64,000 nt of DNA from assembly GCF_022343555.1 (NCBI RefSeq), contig NZ_JAKQZH010000002.1:310001-374000 (forward strand), written 5' to 3'. Below the pieces are notes generated by a model. The model worked only from the letters and a program-made list of their open reading frames with translations. It had not been told where the DNA came from and ran no database searches. Positions 39,215 to 48,849 of this stretch are shown piece by piece. The stretch comes from Marinobacter sp. C7 (GTDB lineage: Bacteria > Pseudomonadota > Gammaproteobacteria > Pseudomonadales > Oleiphilaceae). Positions within the stretch are counted from its first letter, which is position 1, and each line of letters starts with the position of its first letter. A program made the position numbers and the translations under genes.

Positions 39215-40512
39215 GGTTCGGGTTTCTCCAGTACCGCGTAGAAGAAGCCATCGTGGCTGTCAGGGTCCGGCAGCAATTGCCGGCCGGCGCCGGTGTCCCG
39301 GCCCCAGGCCACGTCCGGCGCGATCAGGCCGGCATCGGGCTGCTGTTTCATGAACCTCTGAATTATACGGTGGTTTTCCTGTGGGAACACGGAGCAGGTC
39401 GCATACACCAGGCGGCCACCGGGTTTGAGGATAGACCACATGGCCTCGAGCAGCCCCAACTGGGTACCGGCCAGGGGTGCAATGTCCGATTCCCGCCGCA
39501 GCAGCTTGATGTCCGGATGCCGGCGAATTACTCCGGTAGCACTGCAGGGTACATCGAGCAGGATGCGGTCGAATTCGGTGCCGTCCCACCAGCTGTCGAT
39601 ATCGGCTGCATCCGCCTGTGTCAGGGTGGCGCTCAGGTCCAGACGGTCCAGGTTTTCCTGTACCCGGGGCAGGCGCTCGGCGGATTCGTCAATGGCAACG
39701 ACTTCGGCCAGTTCGCCACAGGCTTCCAGGATCGCGCAGGTCTTGCCGCCCGGCGCCGCGCAGGCATCCAGCACCCGCTGGCCGGGGGCGAGATCCAGCA
39801 GGGTGGTACACAGCTGGGCGGCCTCGTCCTGGACGCTGGCGGCGCCGTCGGCGAACCAGGGCAGACGGTCCACCGGTACCGGCCGGGCAAGCTGGACGGC
39901 GTGAGGCGCGAACCGGGTCGCCGTGGCCTCGATGCCCGCCTCGTTCAGCAGGCCCAGGTAGTGCTCGCGGCTGAAACGCAGGGCATTGACCCGCAGAGTC
40001 ATCGGGGCCTGGGTGTTGTTGGCATCGAGAATCTGCTGCCAGTCCTGCGGCCAGTTGTGACGGAGCTTGTCGACCATCCAAAGGGGATGGCTGAAGCGGG
40101 CCGCGTCGTCTTCCGGTTCGGGTGCCCCGTCCCGCTCGGCGGCACGCAGCACGCCGTTGACCATTCCGGTCAGGTGCGGCTTGCCCAGAGCCCGGCAGGC
40201 TTCCACCGATTCATTGAGCACGGCGTAGGTGGCCTGCTCGCTGAACCGGAGCTGGAACAGCGCGACGAGCATCAGGTGATGGACAATGCGGTCCGGTTTG
40301 CGCAGCGGTTTTTTCAGCCTGCCCTGCAGCTCGCCATCGAGCCGGTAGAACCAGCGACAGGTGCCGTAACACAGCGCCTGGAGTTCCGAGCGTTCGCCCT
40401 CCCCGACCCGGTTCAGGGCCGGCGGCAGGCATTGGGACAGGGACTGGCCCTGCTCGACCGCCAGCAGGACGCTGGCAGCGGTGGCCCGCAGGGGTTGCTG
40501 GCCGGAGCCCAT
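39211..40512 (-). CDS. rsmB: 16S rRNA (cytosine-967-C5)-methyltransferase
   Basis: SAM-dependent RNA methyltransferase (also called Sun or Fmu). The 433 residues comprise an N-terminal NusB-like RNA-binding domain (up to about 140) and a C-terminal methyltransferase with [16 protein letters not shown] (SAM site), [17 protein letters not shown] (catalytic-motif IV cysteine) and [11 protein letters not shown] (motif VI nucleophile cysteine). The start overlaps the fmt stop by one base (TGATG), and AGGAG lies 9 bases upstream. Confidence 0.96.
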   Translation of the reverse strand: MGSGQQPLRATAASVLLAVEQGQSLSQCLPPALNRVGEGERSELQALCYGTCRWFYRLDGELQGRLKKPLRKPDRIVHHLMLVALFQLRFSEQATYAVLNESVEACRALGKPHLTGMVNGVLRAAERDGAPEPEDDAARFSHPLWMVDKLRHNWPQDWQQILDANNTQAPMTLRVNALRFSREHYLGLLNEAGIEATATRFAPHAVQLARPVPVDRLPWFADGAASVQDEAAQLCTTLLDLAPGQRVLDACAAPGGKTCAILEACGELAEVVAIDESAERLPRVQENLDRLDLSATLTQADAADIDSWWDGTEFDRILLDVPCSATGVIRRHPDIKLLRRESDIAPLAGTQLGLLEAMWSILKPGGRLVYATCSVFPQENHRIIQRFMKQQPDAGLIAPDVAWGRDTGAGRQLLPDPDSHDGFFYAVLEKPEP

Positions 40513-41447
40513 CAGTGCAGCTCCTGGCCGGGCAGCAAGAGCTGCTTGCCGCCATTGATCAGGTCATTGACGCTCTGTGCCCGCGCACCGGGCAGCTGCA
40601 GGCGGGTGATACGCAGGGTGCCGTCACCGCAGGCCACGTCGATGCCCTCCCGTTCCCGGCGGATCACCGTACCGGCGGGCTCGTTGGATGAACCGGCAAG
40701 GGCGCGGGCTTCGTGAACCCGGATGCGCTGCTTGCCCAGGTCGGTGTAGGTGCCGGGCCAGGGATTGAAGGCGCGCACCAGCCGCTCGATGGCGGCGGCA
40801 TCCTGGTGCCAGTCGATGTGACCTTCCTCTTTCGACAACTTGTGGGCGTAGCAGGCCTGGTCGTCGTTCTGTGCCTCCCCGGACAACTCACCCTTTTCCA
40901 GCAAGGCCATCGCCTTGACGATGGCCTCCCCGCCCATGGTGGCGAGGCGGTCGTGGAGACTTCCGCCGGTGTCGTCGTGGTGGATCGGCGTGATGGTTTT
41001 CAGCAGCATGGCGCCGGTATCCAGGCCTTCGTCCATCTGCATGATGGTGATGCCGGTTTCCCGGTCGCCGGCGGCAATGGCCCGATGGATCGGAGCGGCA
41101 CCGCGCCAGCGTGGCAGCAGGGAGGCGTGGATGTTCAGGCAGCCATGCGCCGGAATTTCAAGCACGGTCCTGGGCAGGATCAGGCCGTAGGCGGCAACAA
41201 TCATCACGTCCGGATTGAGCATCGCCAGTTCCTGCTGGGCTTCGGGACTGCGGAAGTTCTGGGGCTGGAACACCGGCAGGTCAGCTTCCAGCGCCACCTG
41301 TTTGACCGGGCTGGGCATCAGCTTGCGGCCGCGGCCGGCGGGCCGGTCCGGCTGGGAGTAGACGCCGACGATGTCATGGTGGGTTGCCAGAAGGGCTTTC
41401 AGGGCGGTAGCGGCAAAGTCGGGTGTGCCGGCAAATACGATTCGCAC
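40512..41447 (-). CDS. fmt: Methionyl-tRNA formyltransferase
   Basis: Formylates initiator Met-tRNA using 10-formyltetrahydrofolate. It starts at GTG with the family N-terminus VRIVFAGTPDFAATAL and carries the catalytic stretch PRWRGAAPIHRAIAAGD with LNIHASLLP before it (N-I-H catalytic residues). At 311 residues it is close to E. coli Fmt (315). In-frame ATGs at 41492 and 41507 fall in the hairpin between def and fmt, so I reject them. The ribosome site before the GTG is weak (GAGAC). It forms an operon with def upstream and rsmB downstream. Confidence 0.93.
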   Translation of the reverse strand: MRIVFAGTPDFAATALKALLATHHDIVGVYSQPDRPAGRGRKLMPSPVKQVALEADLPVFQPQNFRSPEAQQELAMLNPDVMIVAAYGLILPRTVLEIPAHGCLNIHASLLPRWRGAAPIHRAIAAGDRETGITIMQMDEGLDTGAMLLKTITPIHHDDTGGSLHDRLATMGGEAIVKAMALLEKGELSGEAQNDDQACYAHKLSKEEGHIDWHQDAAAIERLVRAFNPWPGTYTDLGKQRIRVHEARALAGSSNEPAGTVIRREREGIDVACGDGTLRITRLQLPGARAQSVNDLINGGKQLLLPGQELH

Positions 41448-41477
41448 TGTGGTGTCGTCTCTGTTCCGTTGAATACG

Positions 41478-41501
41478 AAAAGACCGGGCCATCGCCCGGT
41501 C
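41478..41501 (-). terminator. Hairpin with T run between def and fmt
   Basis: On the minus strand a perfect 8-bp stem (GACCGGGC / GCCCGGTC) with a 4-base loop is followed by TTTT. It has the form of a weak intrinsic terminator. It sits between two genes of the same operon, so it may reduce fmt-rsmB-trkA expression relative to def or set an RNA end. Confidence 0.6.
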
Positions 41502-41536
41502 CGTCACTGCCTGTCTGTTCTGGGGCCTGAAACGGT

Positions 41537-42040
41537 TCAGGCACTCTTGCGGTGAAGCTTTTCCAGTTTCTTTTTGATGCGGTTTCGCTTCAGGGCACTG
41601 AGATAGTCCACGAACAATTTGCCGTTCAGGTGGTCCATCTCGTGTTGAATGCAGACCGCCAGCAGACCTTGCGCCTCGAGTTCGAATGGCTCACCGTTAC
41701 GGTCCAGCGCCCGGATCATGCAGTGTTCAATGCGTTCCACATCTTCGTAGAATCCCGGCACGGAAAGGCAGCCTTCCTGCATCGCTTCGTAGTCGCCATC
41801 GAGGACCTCCACTTCCGGGTTGATGAATACCCGCGGTTCACTCTTGTCCTCGGACAGGTCCATGACGATGATCTGTTTGTGAACATTGACCTGAGTCGCC
41901 GCCAGACCGATTCCGGGCGCATCGTACATGGTCTCGAACATGTCGTCGATCAGCTTGCGGATGTCGTCTGTGACTTCGTCCACCGGCTTGGCGATGGTGC
42001 GCAGACGGGGATCCGGGTATTCGAGGATTTCTAGAATCAT
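41537..42040 (-). CDS. def: Peptide deformylase
   Basis: Metalloenzyme removing the N-formyl group from new proteins. All three motifs are present: [16 protein letters not shown] (metal-binding Cys) and HEMDHLNG (two metal-binding His and catalytic Glu). From ATG 42040 ([14 protein letters not shown]) it has 167 residues, the usual size; a further 14-residue upstream extension is open but lacks a ribosome site. Head of the def-fmt-rsmB-trkA unit, functionally paired with Fmt. Confidence 0.96.
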   Translation of the reverse strand: MILEILEYPDPRLRTIAKPVDEVTDDIRKLIDDMFETMYDAPGIGLAATQVNVHKQIIVMDLSEDKSEPRVFINPEVEVLDGDYEAMQEGCLSVPGFYEDVERIEHCMIRALDRNGEPFELEAQGLLAVCIQHEMDHLNGKLFVDYLSALKRNRIKKKLEKLHRKSA

Positions 42041-42348
42041 AACGCTCGCGTGTCTGGTCCGTTTGTCCGGCAGTTCAGGCATTCAGCCCGGCTACCGTTT
42101 GAATTTTGTAATCCTGTGAGGGATGTCTCGATATTATCCCCCAATTCGTCGATTGAGTACAAACTGATCAGTTAATAGTTAAAATCTTTCAAGGGCGGAA
42201 TAGAATTCACTGGAAGAACAAAAGATAACATCACAATTTCCGAGACTTCTTCTATAGTATCAGGAATAACAACGTAATAAGCTGCAGTATTCCGGCTGCA
42301 TCCCAACAGAATGCAAAGACTCAAGGCACGCGATCAAGGACTTACACA
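42041..42348. other. Divergent intergenic region between def and the LysM gene
   Basis: A 308-bp gap that is much more AT-rich than the flanking genes and should hold both promoters. Besides the def promoter candidate listed separately, TATAGT at 42253-42258 could be a -10 box for the LysM gene, but no good -35 accompanies it. No open frame of note and no repeat is seen. Confidence 0.6.
42133..42162 (-). promoter_or_regulatory. Candidate sigma-70 promoter for def
   Basis: On the minus strand, TTGTAC (complement of 42157-42162) and GATAAT (complement of 42133-42138) are separated by 18 bases. The start of transcription would be near 42126, giving a leader of about 85 bases before def. Confidence 0.45.
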
Positions 42349-43365
42349 ATGAGGAAACTGCTGTACGCTCTGGCAGCCACAGCGCTGCTGTTCACTTCCT
42401 GGGCCCAGGCTCAACCGGAGCTGCGGTCCGACCATCCCGAGCGTTACACTGTCGTGAAGGGGGACACTCTCTGGGACATTTCGGCGCGCTTCCTGAACAA
42501 TCCCTGGTACTGGCCGGAAATCTGGCACGTGAATCCCCAGGTGGCCAACCCGCACCTCATCTACCCGGGTGATCGCCTCGCGCTGGTTTACATCGATGGC
42601 AAGCCGCGGGTTACCAAGGTGGCGTCCAACGGTGTGGTCAAGCTCTCGCCGCAGGTCCGTTCCGAGCGGATCGACACCCCGATCCCGGCCATACCCCTCG
42701 ACGCCATCAGCAGCTTCCTCACCGACACCCGGATCGTGTCTCCCGAAGAACTCGAGGGTGCCCCCTACGTGCTCGAGGGTGAGGATGGCCGCATCCTCAC
42801 CGGCGCTGGCGACCGCGTCTACGCCCGTGGCGACAAACCGGCAGACAAGGTGGGCATTTTCCGCAGAACCAAGGAATTCCGTGATCCGGATACCGGTGAG
42901 TTCCTGGGTCTGGAAGCCCGGAGCATCGGTGCCGGCAATATCACCGCCGAGAACGGCGATGTGCTGACCCTGCGGCTGACCAAGTCCAACCAGGAAATCC
43001 GTATCGGTGATCGGCTGTTGACCAGCGTCGATCGCCCGATTGCCACCAGCTTCGTCCCCAGCGCTCCTGAAGAGACCGTTGAAGGCGAGATGATCGCGGT
43101 TGATGGCGGTGTCAGCCAGATCGGCCAGTACGACGTGGTCGCGATCAACCGCGGCGAGCGGGATGGCCTGGAGGCAGGCAATGTCATGGCGGTGCTCAAG
43201 AGTGGCAACCTGGTCCGCGATCCGGTGACCGGTGAAACCATCGAGCTGCCCTCCGAGCGTGCCGGCCTGCTCATGGTCTTCCAGGCCTACGAAAAAATGA
43301 GTTACGGACTGGTCCTGCAGGCTACCCGCCCGCTCTCGGTGGGCGACAAGGTAACCAACCCCTGA
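42349..43365 (+). CDS. LysM domain envelope protein
   Basis: A 338-residue exported protein with a signal peptide (MRKLLYALAATALLFTSWAQA, cleavage after AQA) and one LysM peptidoglycan-binding domain just after it (YTVVKGDTLWDISARFL ... NPHLIYPGDRLAL). The rest has no enzymatic motif I recognise. This gene is the conserved neighbour of def and dprA in pseudomonads, where it is also of unclear function; a role in cell wall binding is inferred from the LysM domain. A terminator follows it. Confidence 0.9.
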   Translation: MRKLLYALAATALLFTSWAQAQPELRSDHPERYTVVKGDTLWDISARFLNNPWYWPEIWHVNPQVANPHLIYPGDRLALVYIDGKPRVTKVASNGVVKLSPQVRSERIDTPIPAIPLDAISSFLTDTRIVSPEELEGAPYVLEGEDGRILTGAGDRVYARGDKPADKVGIFRRTKEFRDPDTGEFLGLEARSIGAGNITAENGDVLTLRLTKSNQEIRIGDRLLTSVDRPIATSFVPSAPEETVEGEMIAVDGGVSQIGQYDVVAINRGERDGLEAGNVMAVLKSGNLVRDPVTGETIELPSERAGLLMVFQAYEKMSYGLVLQATRPLSVGDKVTNP

Positions 43366-43396
43366 CCCTGAGGGTCAGCCTGACGGTAATATGAAT

Positions 43397-43429
43397 GGCC
43401 GGGCGGGATTGCCCGGCCTTTGTTGTTTC
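43397..43429 (+). terminator. Intrinsic terminator after the LysM gene
   Basis: An 8-bp GC stem (GGCCGGGC at 43397-43404, GCCCGGCC at 43411-43418) with a 6-base loop, followed by TTTGTTGTTT. A second 7-bp hairpin (CTGACCC-TGA-GGGTCAG, 43362-43378) overlaps the LysM stop codon. Confidence 0.75.
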
Positions 43430-43443
43430 AAGGATGAACAACC

Positions 43444-44622
43444 ATGAACGACCCCCTTTCCGGCGCGGGTTCCCGCGATCGTTTTTGCCAGGCCCTTGAA
43501 CACCCTGCCGCGCCCTGGCTCCTGCTGGCCACGCTGCCACAGTTCGGTACCCGGCGGCGCGAAGCCGCAACAGCGGCGACGGCGCAACTGACCGACCTGC
43601 TGGCTATGAACGCCGCTACCCTGAAAGCTGTTGGTCTGCATCCCGAAACCATCGCCGTTGTCCGGGCCTGGCAAGACCGGGACCCCGATCATCCGGTCCT
43701 GATGGGCGTGGCAGACATCCTCAGGGCATGCCGACAACATGGCATTCACGTCGTAACCTGGGCCGATGCCGACTATCCCGAGGCCCTGCGACATATCCAT
43801 GACGCACCGCTGGTGCTTTATACCCTGGGTAATCGTGCCCTGCTCGGTCGGGACCAGATCGGCATTGTCGGCAGTCGGCACGCCACCCGCCCCGGCCTGG
43901 ACCACGCCCGTCGGTTCGCGGCGGAACTCGGTCGCCGGGCACTGGTGGTCACCAGTGGCCTGGCTCTGGGTGTCGACGGTGCCGCCCACGCGGGTGCGCT
44001 GGATGCCGGTTTTCCCACCATCGCGGTGATCGGCTGCGGGCTGGATCAGATCTATCCCCGCCAACACCGGAAGCTGGGCCAGCGGGTGATTGAGCATGGG
44101 CTACTGGTATCGGAATATCCCCCGGGAACCCCGGCCCGTGCCGCCCATTTTCCCCAGCGTAACCGGATCATCAGCGGCTTGTCCCGGGGCGTGCTGGTGG
44201 TGGAGGCCGGTCTCAAGAGCGGTTCTCTGATTACGGCGAGACTGGCACTGGAGCAGGGCCGGGAAGTGTTCGCCATCCCCGGGTCCGTCCACAGTCCGGT
44301 GGCCCGGGGGTGTCATCACCTGATCAAACAGGGGGCCCGACTGGTGGAAACGGTGGACGATGTGCTGGAGGAGCTGTGTGCCTGGTGGTCGTCGGAGGCC
44401 GACGGAGTAACCACTGCGACGGTGCCGGGAGTGCCCGATCTGTCCCGCCTGGGGCAACGGGAAATCGCAGTATTTGAGGCATTAGGGTATGATCCGGTAT
44501 CAACCGATGCACTGGGTTCGGCGACCGGTTTGGCCGCGGACCAGCTGATGCAGTCCCTGTTGCTCCTTGAGCTGGAAGGGCTGGCCAGCTCGGCGCCTGG
44601 CGGCTACCTGCGAATCGCCTGA
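43444..44622 (+). CDS. dprA: DNA processing protein DprA
   Basis: Loads RecA onto incoming single-stranded DNA in natural transformation. The 392 residues include an N-terminal SAM-like helical part, the Rossmann-like DprA/Smf core (IGIVGSRHATRPGLDHARRF, VVTSGLALGVDGAAHAGAL, FPQRNRIISGLSRGVLVVEA, REVFAIPGSVHSPVARGCHHLI in sequence, each quoted only as a landmark) and a C-terminal winged-helix domain from about residue 325. Seems intact. AAGGA precedes the ATG at about 10 bases. Confidence 0.95.
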   Translation: MNDPLSGAGSRDRFCQALEHPAAPWLLLATLPQFGTRRREAATAATAQLTDLLAMNAATLKAVGLHPETIAVVRAWQDRDPDHPVLMGVADILRACRQHGIHVVTWADADYPEALRHIHDAPLVLYTLGNRALLGRDQIGIVGSRHATRPGLDHARRFAAELGRRALVVTSGLALGVDGAAHAGALDAGFPTIAVIGCGLDQIYPRQHRKLGQRVIEHGLLVSEYPPGTPARAAHFPQRNRIISGLSRGVLVVEAGLKSGSLITARLALEQGREVFAIPGSVHSPVARGCHHLIKQGARLVETVDDVLEELCAWWSSEADGVTTATVPGVPDLSRLGQREIAVFEALGYDPVSTDALGSATGLAADQLMQSLLLLELEGLASSAPGGYLRIA

Positions 44623-44665
44623 GCCCGGTGTCCTGTTCCATCCCGTTCTGAACAGATGATTCTCG

Positions 44666-46990
<2,325 letters not shown>

Positions 46991-47103
46991 GGCTTATGCT
47001 CGGTGCGCAGATTCTCATGCGCAATTCATATAACTCCCCTGCTTTCAGGGCCTTATACTGTGCGCCCGAACATCAATTCTGTTAAGCAGGGGGAAGAGTC
47101 AGC

Positions 47104-47421
47104 ATGAGCGGACCGGACAAACCCAAGGTAATCGGTGAGGAATGGAGTGACGAGCGGGTCAAGAGTTTTCTCGCCCTTGAGCCTTACGACACAAGCATCA
47201 ACGCCGACTACCACGCTCTGTTGCGCGCATACCAGGCCATGCGCGCGGGGGATTTCGAACGCTTTGTCCGATTCTTCGTCGAAGCGGGCCGCGACCTTAA
47301 CGCCACCAACGATCTCGGCGAGACCATGCTGGATCATGTCTCCCGCCATCGCCGCAGCGGGGATTACGCCCGTGTGCTGGAAAACGCCGGAGCAAAGAAA
47401 AAGGCAGTGGCCGGGGCGTAA
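47104..47421 (+). CDS. PA4642-family conserved protein of unknown function
   Basis: A 105-residue soluble protein (MSGPDKPKVIGEEWSDERVK ... LLRAYQAMRAGDFERFVRFF ... LNATNDLGETMLDHVSRHR). The pattern matches the short pseudomonad family I know as PA4642; its middle looks like a degenerate ankyrin-like helical pair. No function is established. GGGGGAAGAG precedes the ATG, and a TATACT box at 47054-47059 may be its -10 element. Not in an operon with its neighbours. Confidence 0.8.
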   Translation: MSGPDKPKVIGEEWSDERVKSFLALEPYDTSINADYHALLRAYQAMRAGDFERFVRFFVEAGRDLNATNDLGETMLDHVSRHRRSGDYARVLENAGAKKKAVAGA

Positions 47422-47467
47422 TCCCGGCGCCTGCCATCGGGAGATTCCGGTGTGAACCGAAGCGCGT

Positions 47468-47920
47468 TTATTCCACGTTTACTTCGATCGCCTTGGGCTC
47501 CTTCGGTTCCGCCTTGTTGATGGTCAGGGTCAGCAGACCATCCTTGAAACTGGCCTTGACGCTGTTCTCGTCAACATTGTCCGGCAGGGTGAAGCGGCGC
47601 ATGAAACTGCCGTAGAACCGCTCGATGCGGTGCACCTTCTTGTCCTCGGTTTCCTCTTCCTGCTTGCGTTCACCCTTGATGGTGAGAACACCGTCATGCA
47701 CGGTCACCTTGACATCGTCCTTGGACATGCCGGGCAATTCCGCCTCGACGGTAAAGGCCTGGTCGGTCTCCTTGATATCCACGGCCGGAGCCCAGTCGCT
47801 ACGGCTGAACAGGTCCTTGCCTTCCCGTTCACCGGCCCGGGTCAGTCCGAACATCCGGTTGTAGCGGTTCATCAGGTCTTCGAACTCATTGATCGGATTC
47901 CAGCGTGTCAGGTTGCTCAT
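47468..47920 (-). CDS. Small heat shock protein, Hsp20/alpha-crystallin family
   Basis: ATP-independent chaperone that holds unfolding proteins. The 150-residue protein has an N-terminal arm (MSNLTRWNPINEFEDLMNRY), an alpha-crystallin domain from about residue 43 (WAPAVDIKETDQAFTVEAEL ... GVLTIKGERKQEEE) with the closing signature ASFKDGLLTLTINKAEP, and no long tail. ATG 47920 was chosen over upstream options because of the strong AAGGAGG 8 bases away. A sigma-32-type promoter lies about 115 bases upstream. Confidence 0.94.
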   Translation of the reverse strand: MSNLTRWNPINEFEDLMNRYNRMFGLTRAGEREGKDLFSRSDWAPAVDIKETDQAFTVEAELPGMSKDDVKVTVHDGVLTIKGERKQEEETEDKKVHRIERFYGSFMRRFTLPDNVDENSVKASFKDGLLTLTINKAEPKEPKAIEVNVE

Positions 47921-48040
47921 AGGAAAATCCTCCTTGTGACGAAAACGAATCTGAATGTGGTTCATCAGCTTCGCTCGCGGAACAACTCCATGCCGGTGGC
48001 GCCTTGCCGGCTGGTTATCCGTGAACATCTGCTATTTTCG

Positions 48041-48069
48041 AATGTAGGAGCACCCCGGCATTTTTCAAG
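48041..48069 (-). promoter_or_regulatory. Sigma-32 (heat shock) promoter for the hsp20 gene
   Basis: On the minus strand, CTTGAAA (complement of 48063-48069) is a perfect -35 match for RpoH promoters. After 14 bases comes CCTACATT (complement of 48041-48048), close to the CCCCATTT -10 element. Spacing and location upstream of a heat shock gene both fit. Confidence 0.72.
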
Positions 48070-48096
48070 CACCCATTGAGTGATTTTTGACCTGCG

Positions 48097-48639
48097 TCAG
48101 CGGGGTGCTTCTGCCAGGTATTCGTCCTTGAGCCTGACGTAGTTGGCTGCGGTGTATTTGAAAAAGGTGCGTTCTTTTTCGGTCAGCGGTCGGGCCTGTT
48201 TGGCTGGCGATCCCACGTACAGGTAACCGGATTCCAGCGTCTTGCCGGGCGGCACCAGGCAGCCGGCGGCCACGATCACCTCGTCTTCCACCACGGCGCC
48301 ATCCATGATGATGCAGCCCATGCCCACCAGGACCCGGCTGCCGATGGTGCAGCCATGCAACAGGGCCTTGTGGCCGACCGTGACGTCATCGCCCAGCGTC
48401 AGCGGATAGCCGCCGGGGTTGTAGTCACTGGCATGGGTAATGTGGAGCACGGACCCGTCCTGAATGCTGCACCGGTCCCCGATGCGAATCTGGTGCATGT
48501 CGCCCCGCACCACGGTCATCGGCCAGATCGACACATCCTCACCGGTCTGGACATCCCCGATCACCACGGCACTGGGATCGACCCAGCACCGTTCCCCAAA
48601 ATGTGGCGTAATACCCTTGTGAGAGCGTACATTCGTCAT
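48097..48639 (-). CDS. Gamma-class carbonic anhydrase-like protein (YrdA family)
   Basis: A 180-residue left-handed beta-helix built from hexapeptide repeats (for example VVIGDVQTGEDVSIWP, VTVGHKALLHGCTIGSRVLVG), with the three metal-binding histidines seen in HITH, GHKALLHG. Such YrdA/PaaY proteins bind zinc and resemble archaeal Cam; only some have proven carbonic anhydrase activity. It is divergent from prlC across a gap containing a large inverted repeat. Confidence 0.9.
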   Translation of the reverse strand: MTNVRSHKGITPHFGERCWVDPSAVVIGDVQTGEDVSIWPMTVVRGDMHQIRIGDRCSIQDGSVLHITHASDYNPGGYPLTLGDDVTVGHKALLHGCTIGSRVLVGMGCIIMDGAVVEDEVIVAAGCLVPPGKTLESGYLYVGSPAKQARPLTEKERTFFKYTAANYVRLKDEYLAEAPR

Positions 48640-48676
48640 TACATATACCTTTCAGGTGTTTCTGGGTTTGGAGGCA

Positions 48677-48792
48677 GGAGTCTCCGGGGGAAGGCTTTCC
48701 AAAACACGCTCCTGGGGGCACGTCCATGTGACGCTTGGGCTCCGCCATCCATGGCTCCGCACAGTTTTGGAAAGCCTTCCCCCGGAGACTCC
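48677..48792. repeat. Intergenic 29-bp perfect inverted repeat with 58-base loop
   Basis: The left arm 48677-48705 and right arm 48764-48792 are exact reverse complements (29 of 29 bases; the left arm begins GGAGTCTCCGGGGG). The loop holds a further CCATG/CATGG pairing. It lies between two divergent genes, so it is not at a transcript end. Its sequence differs from the three-copy palindromic family found later in the window. Confidence 0.92.
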
Positions 48793-48849
48793 CCGAACAT
48801 CGCAGTCGCCTGAAACTATCGTATCCACGTACTGCTGAGAAGAGGACCT

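Noticed and set aside
47004..47023. TGCGCA-N8-TGCGCA repeat between aroE and the PA4642-type gene
   Set aside because: TGCGCA is itself a 6-bp palindrome and chance pairs are common in GC-rich DNA; no promoter alignment supports an operator.
47965..47985. CTTCGCTCGCGG near hsp20 as a fourth copy of the palindromic element apex
   Set aside because: Short similarity only; no TTGTCTGAG part and no paired arms around it.
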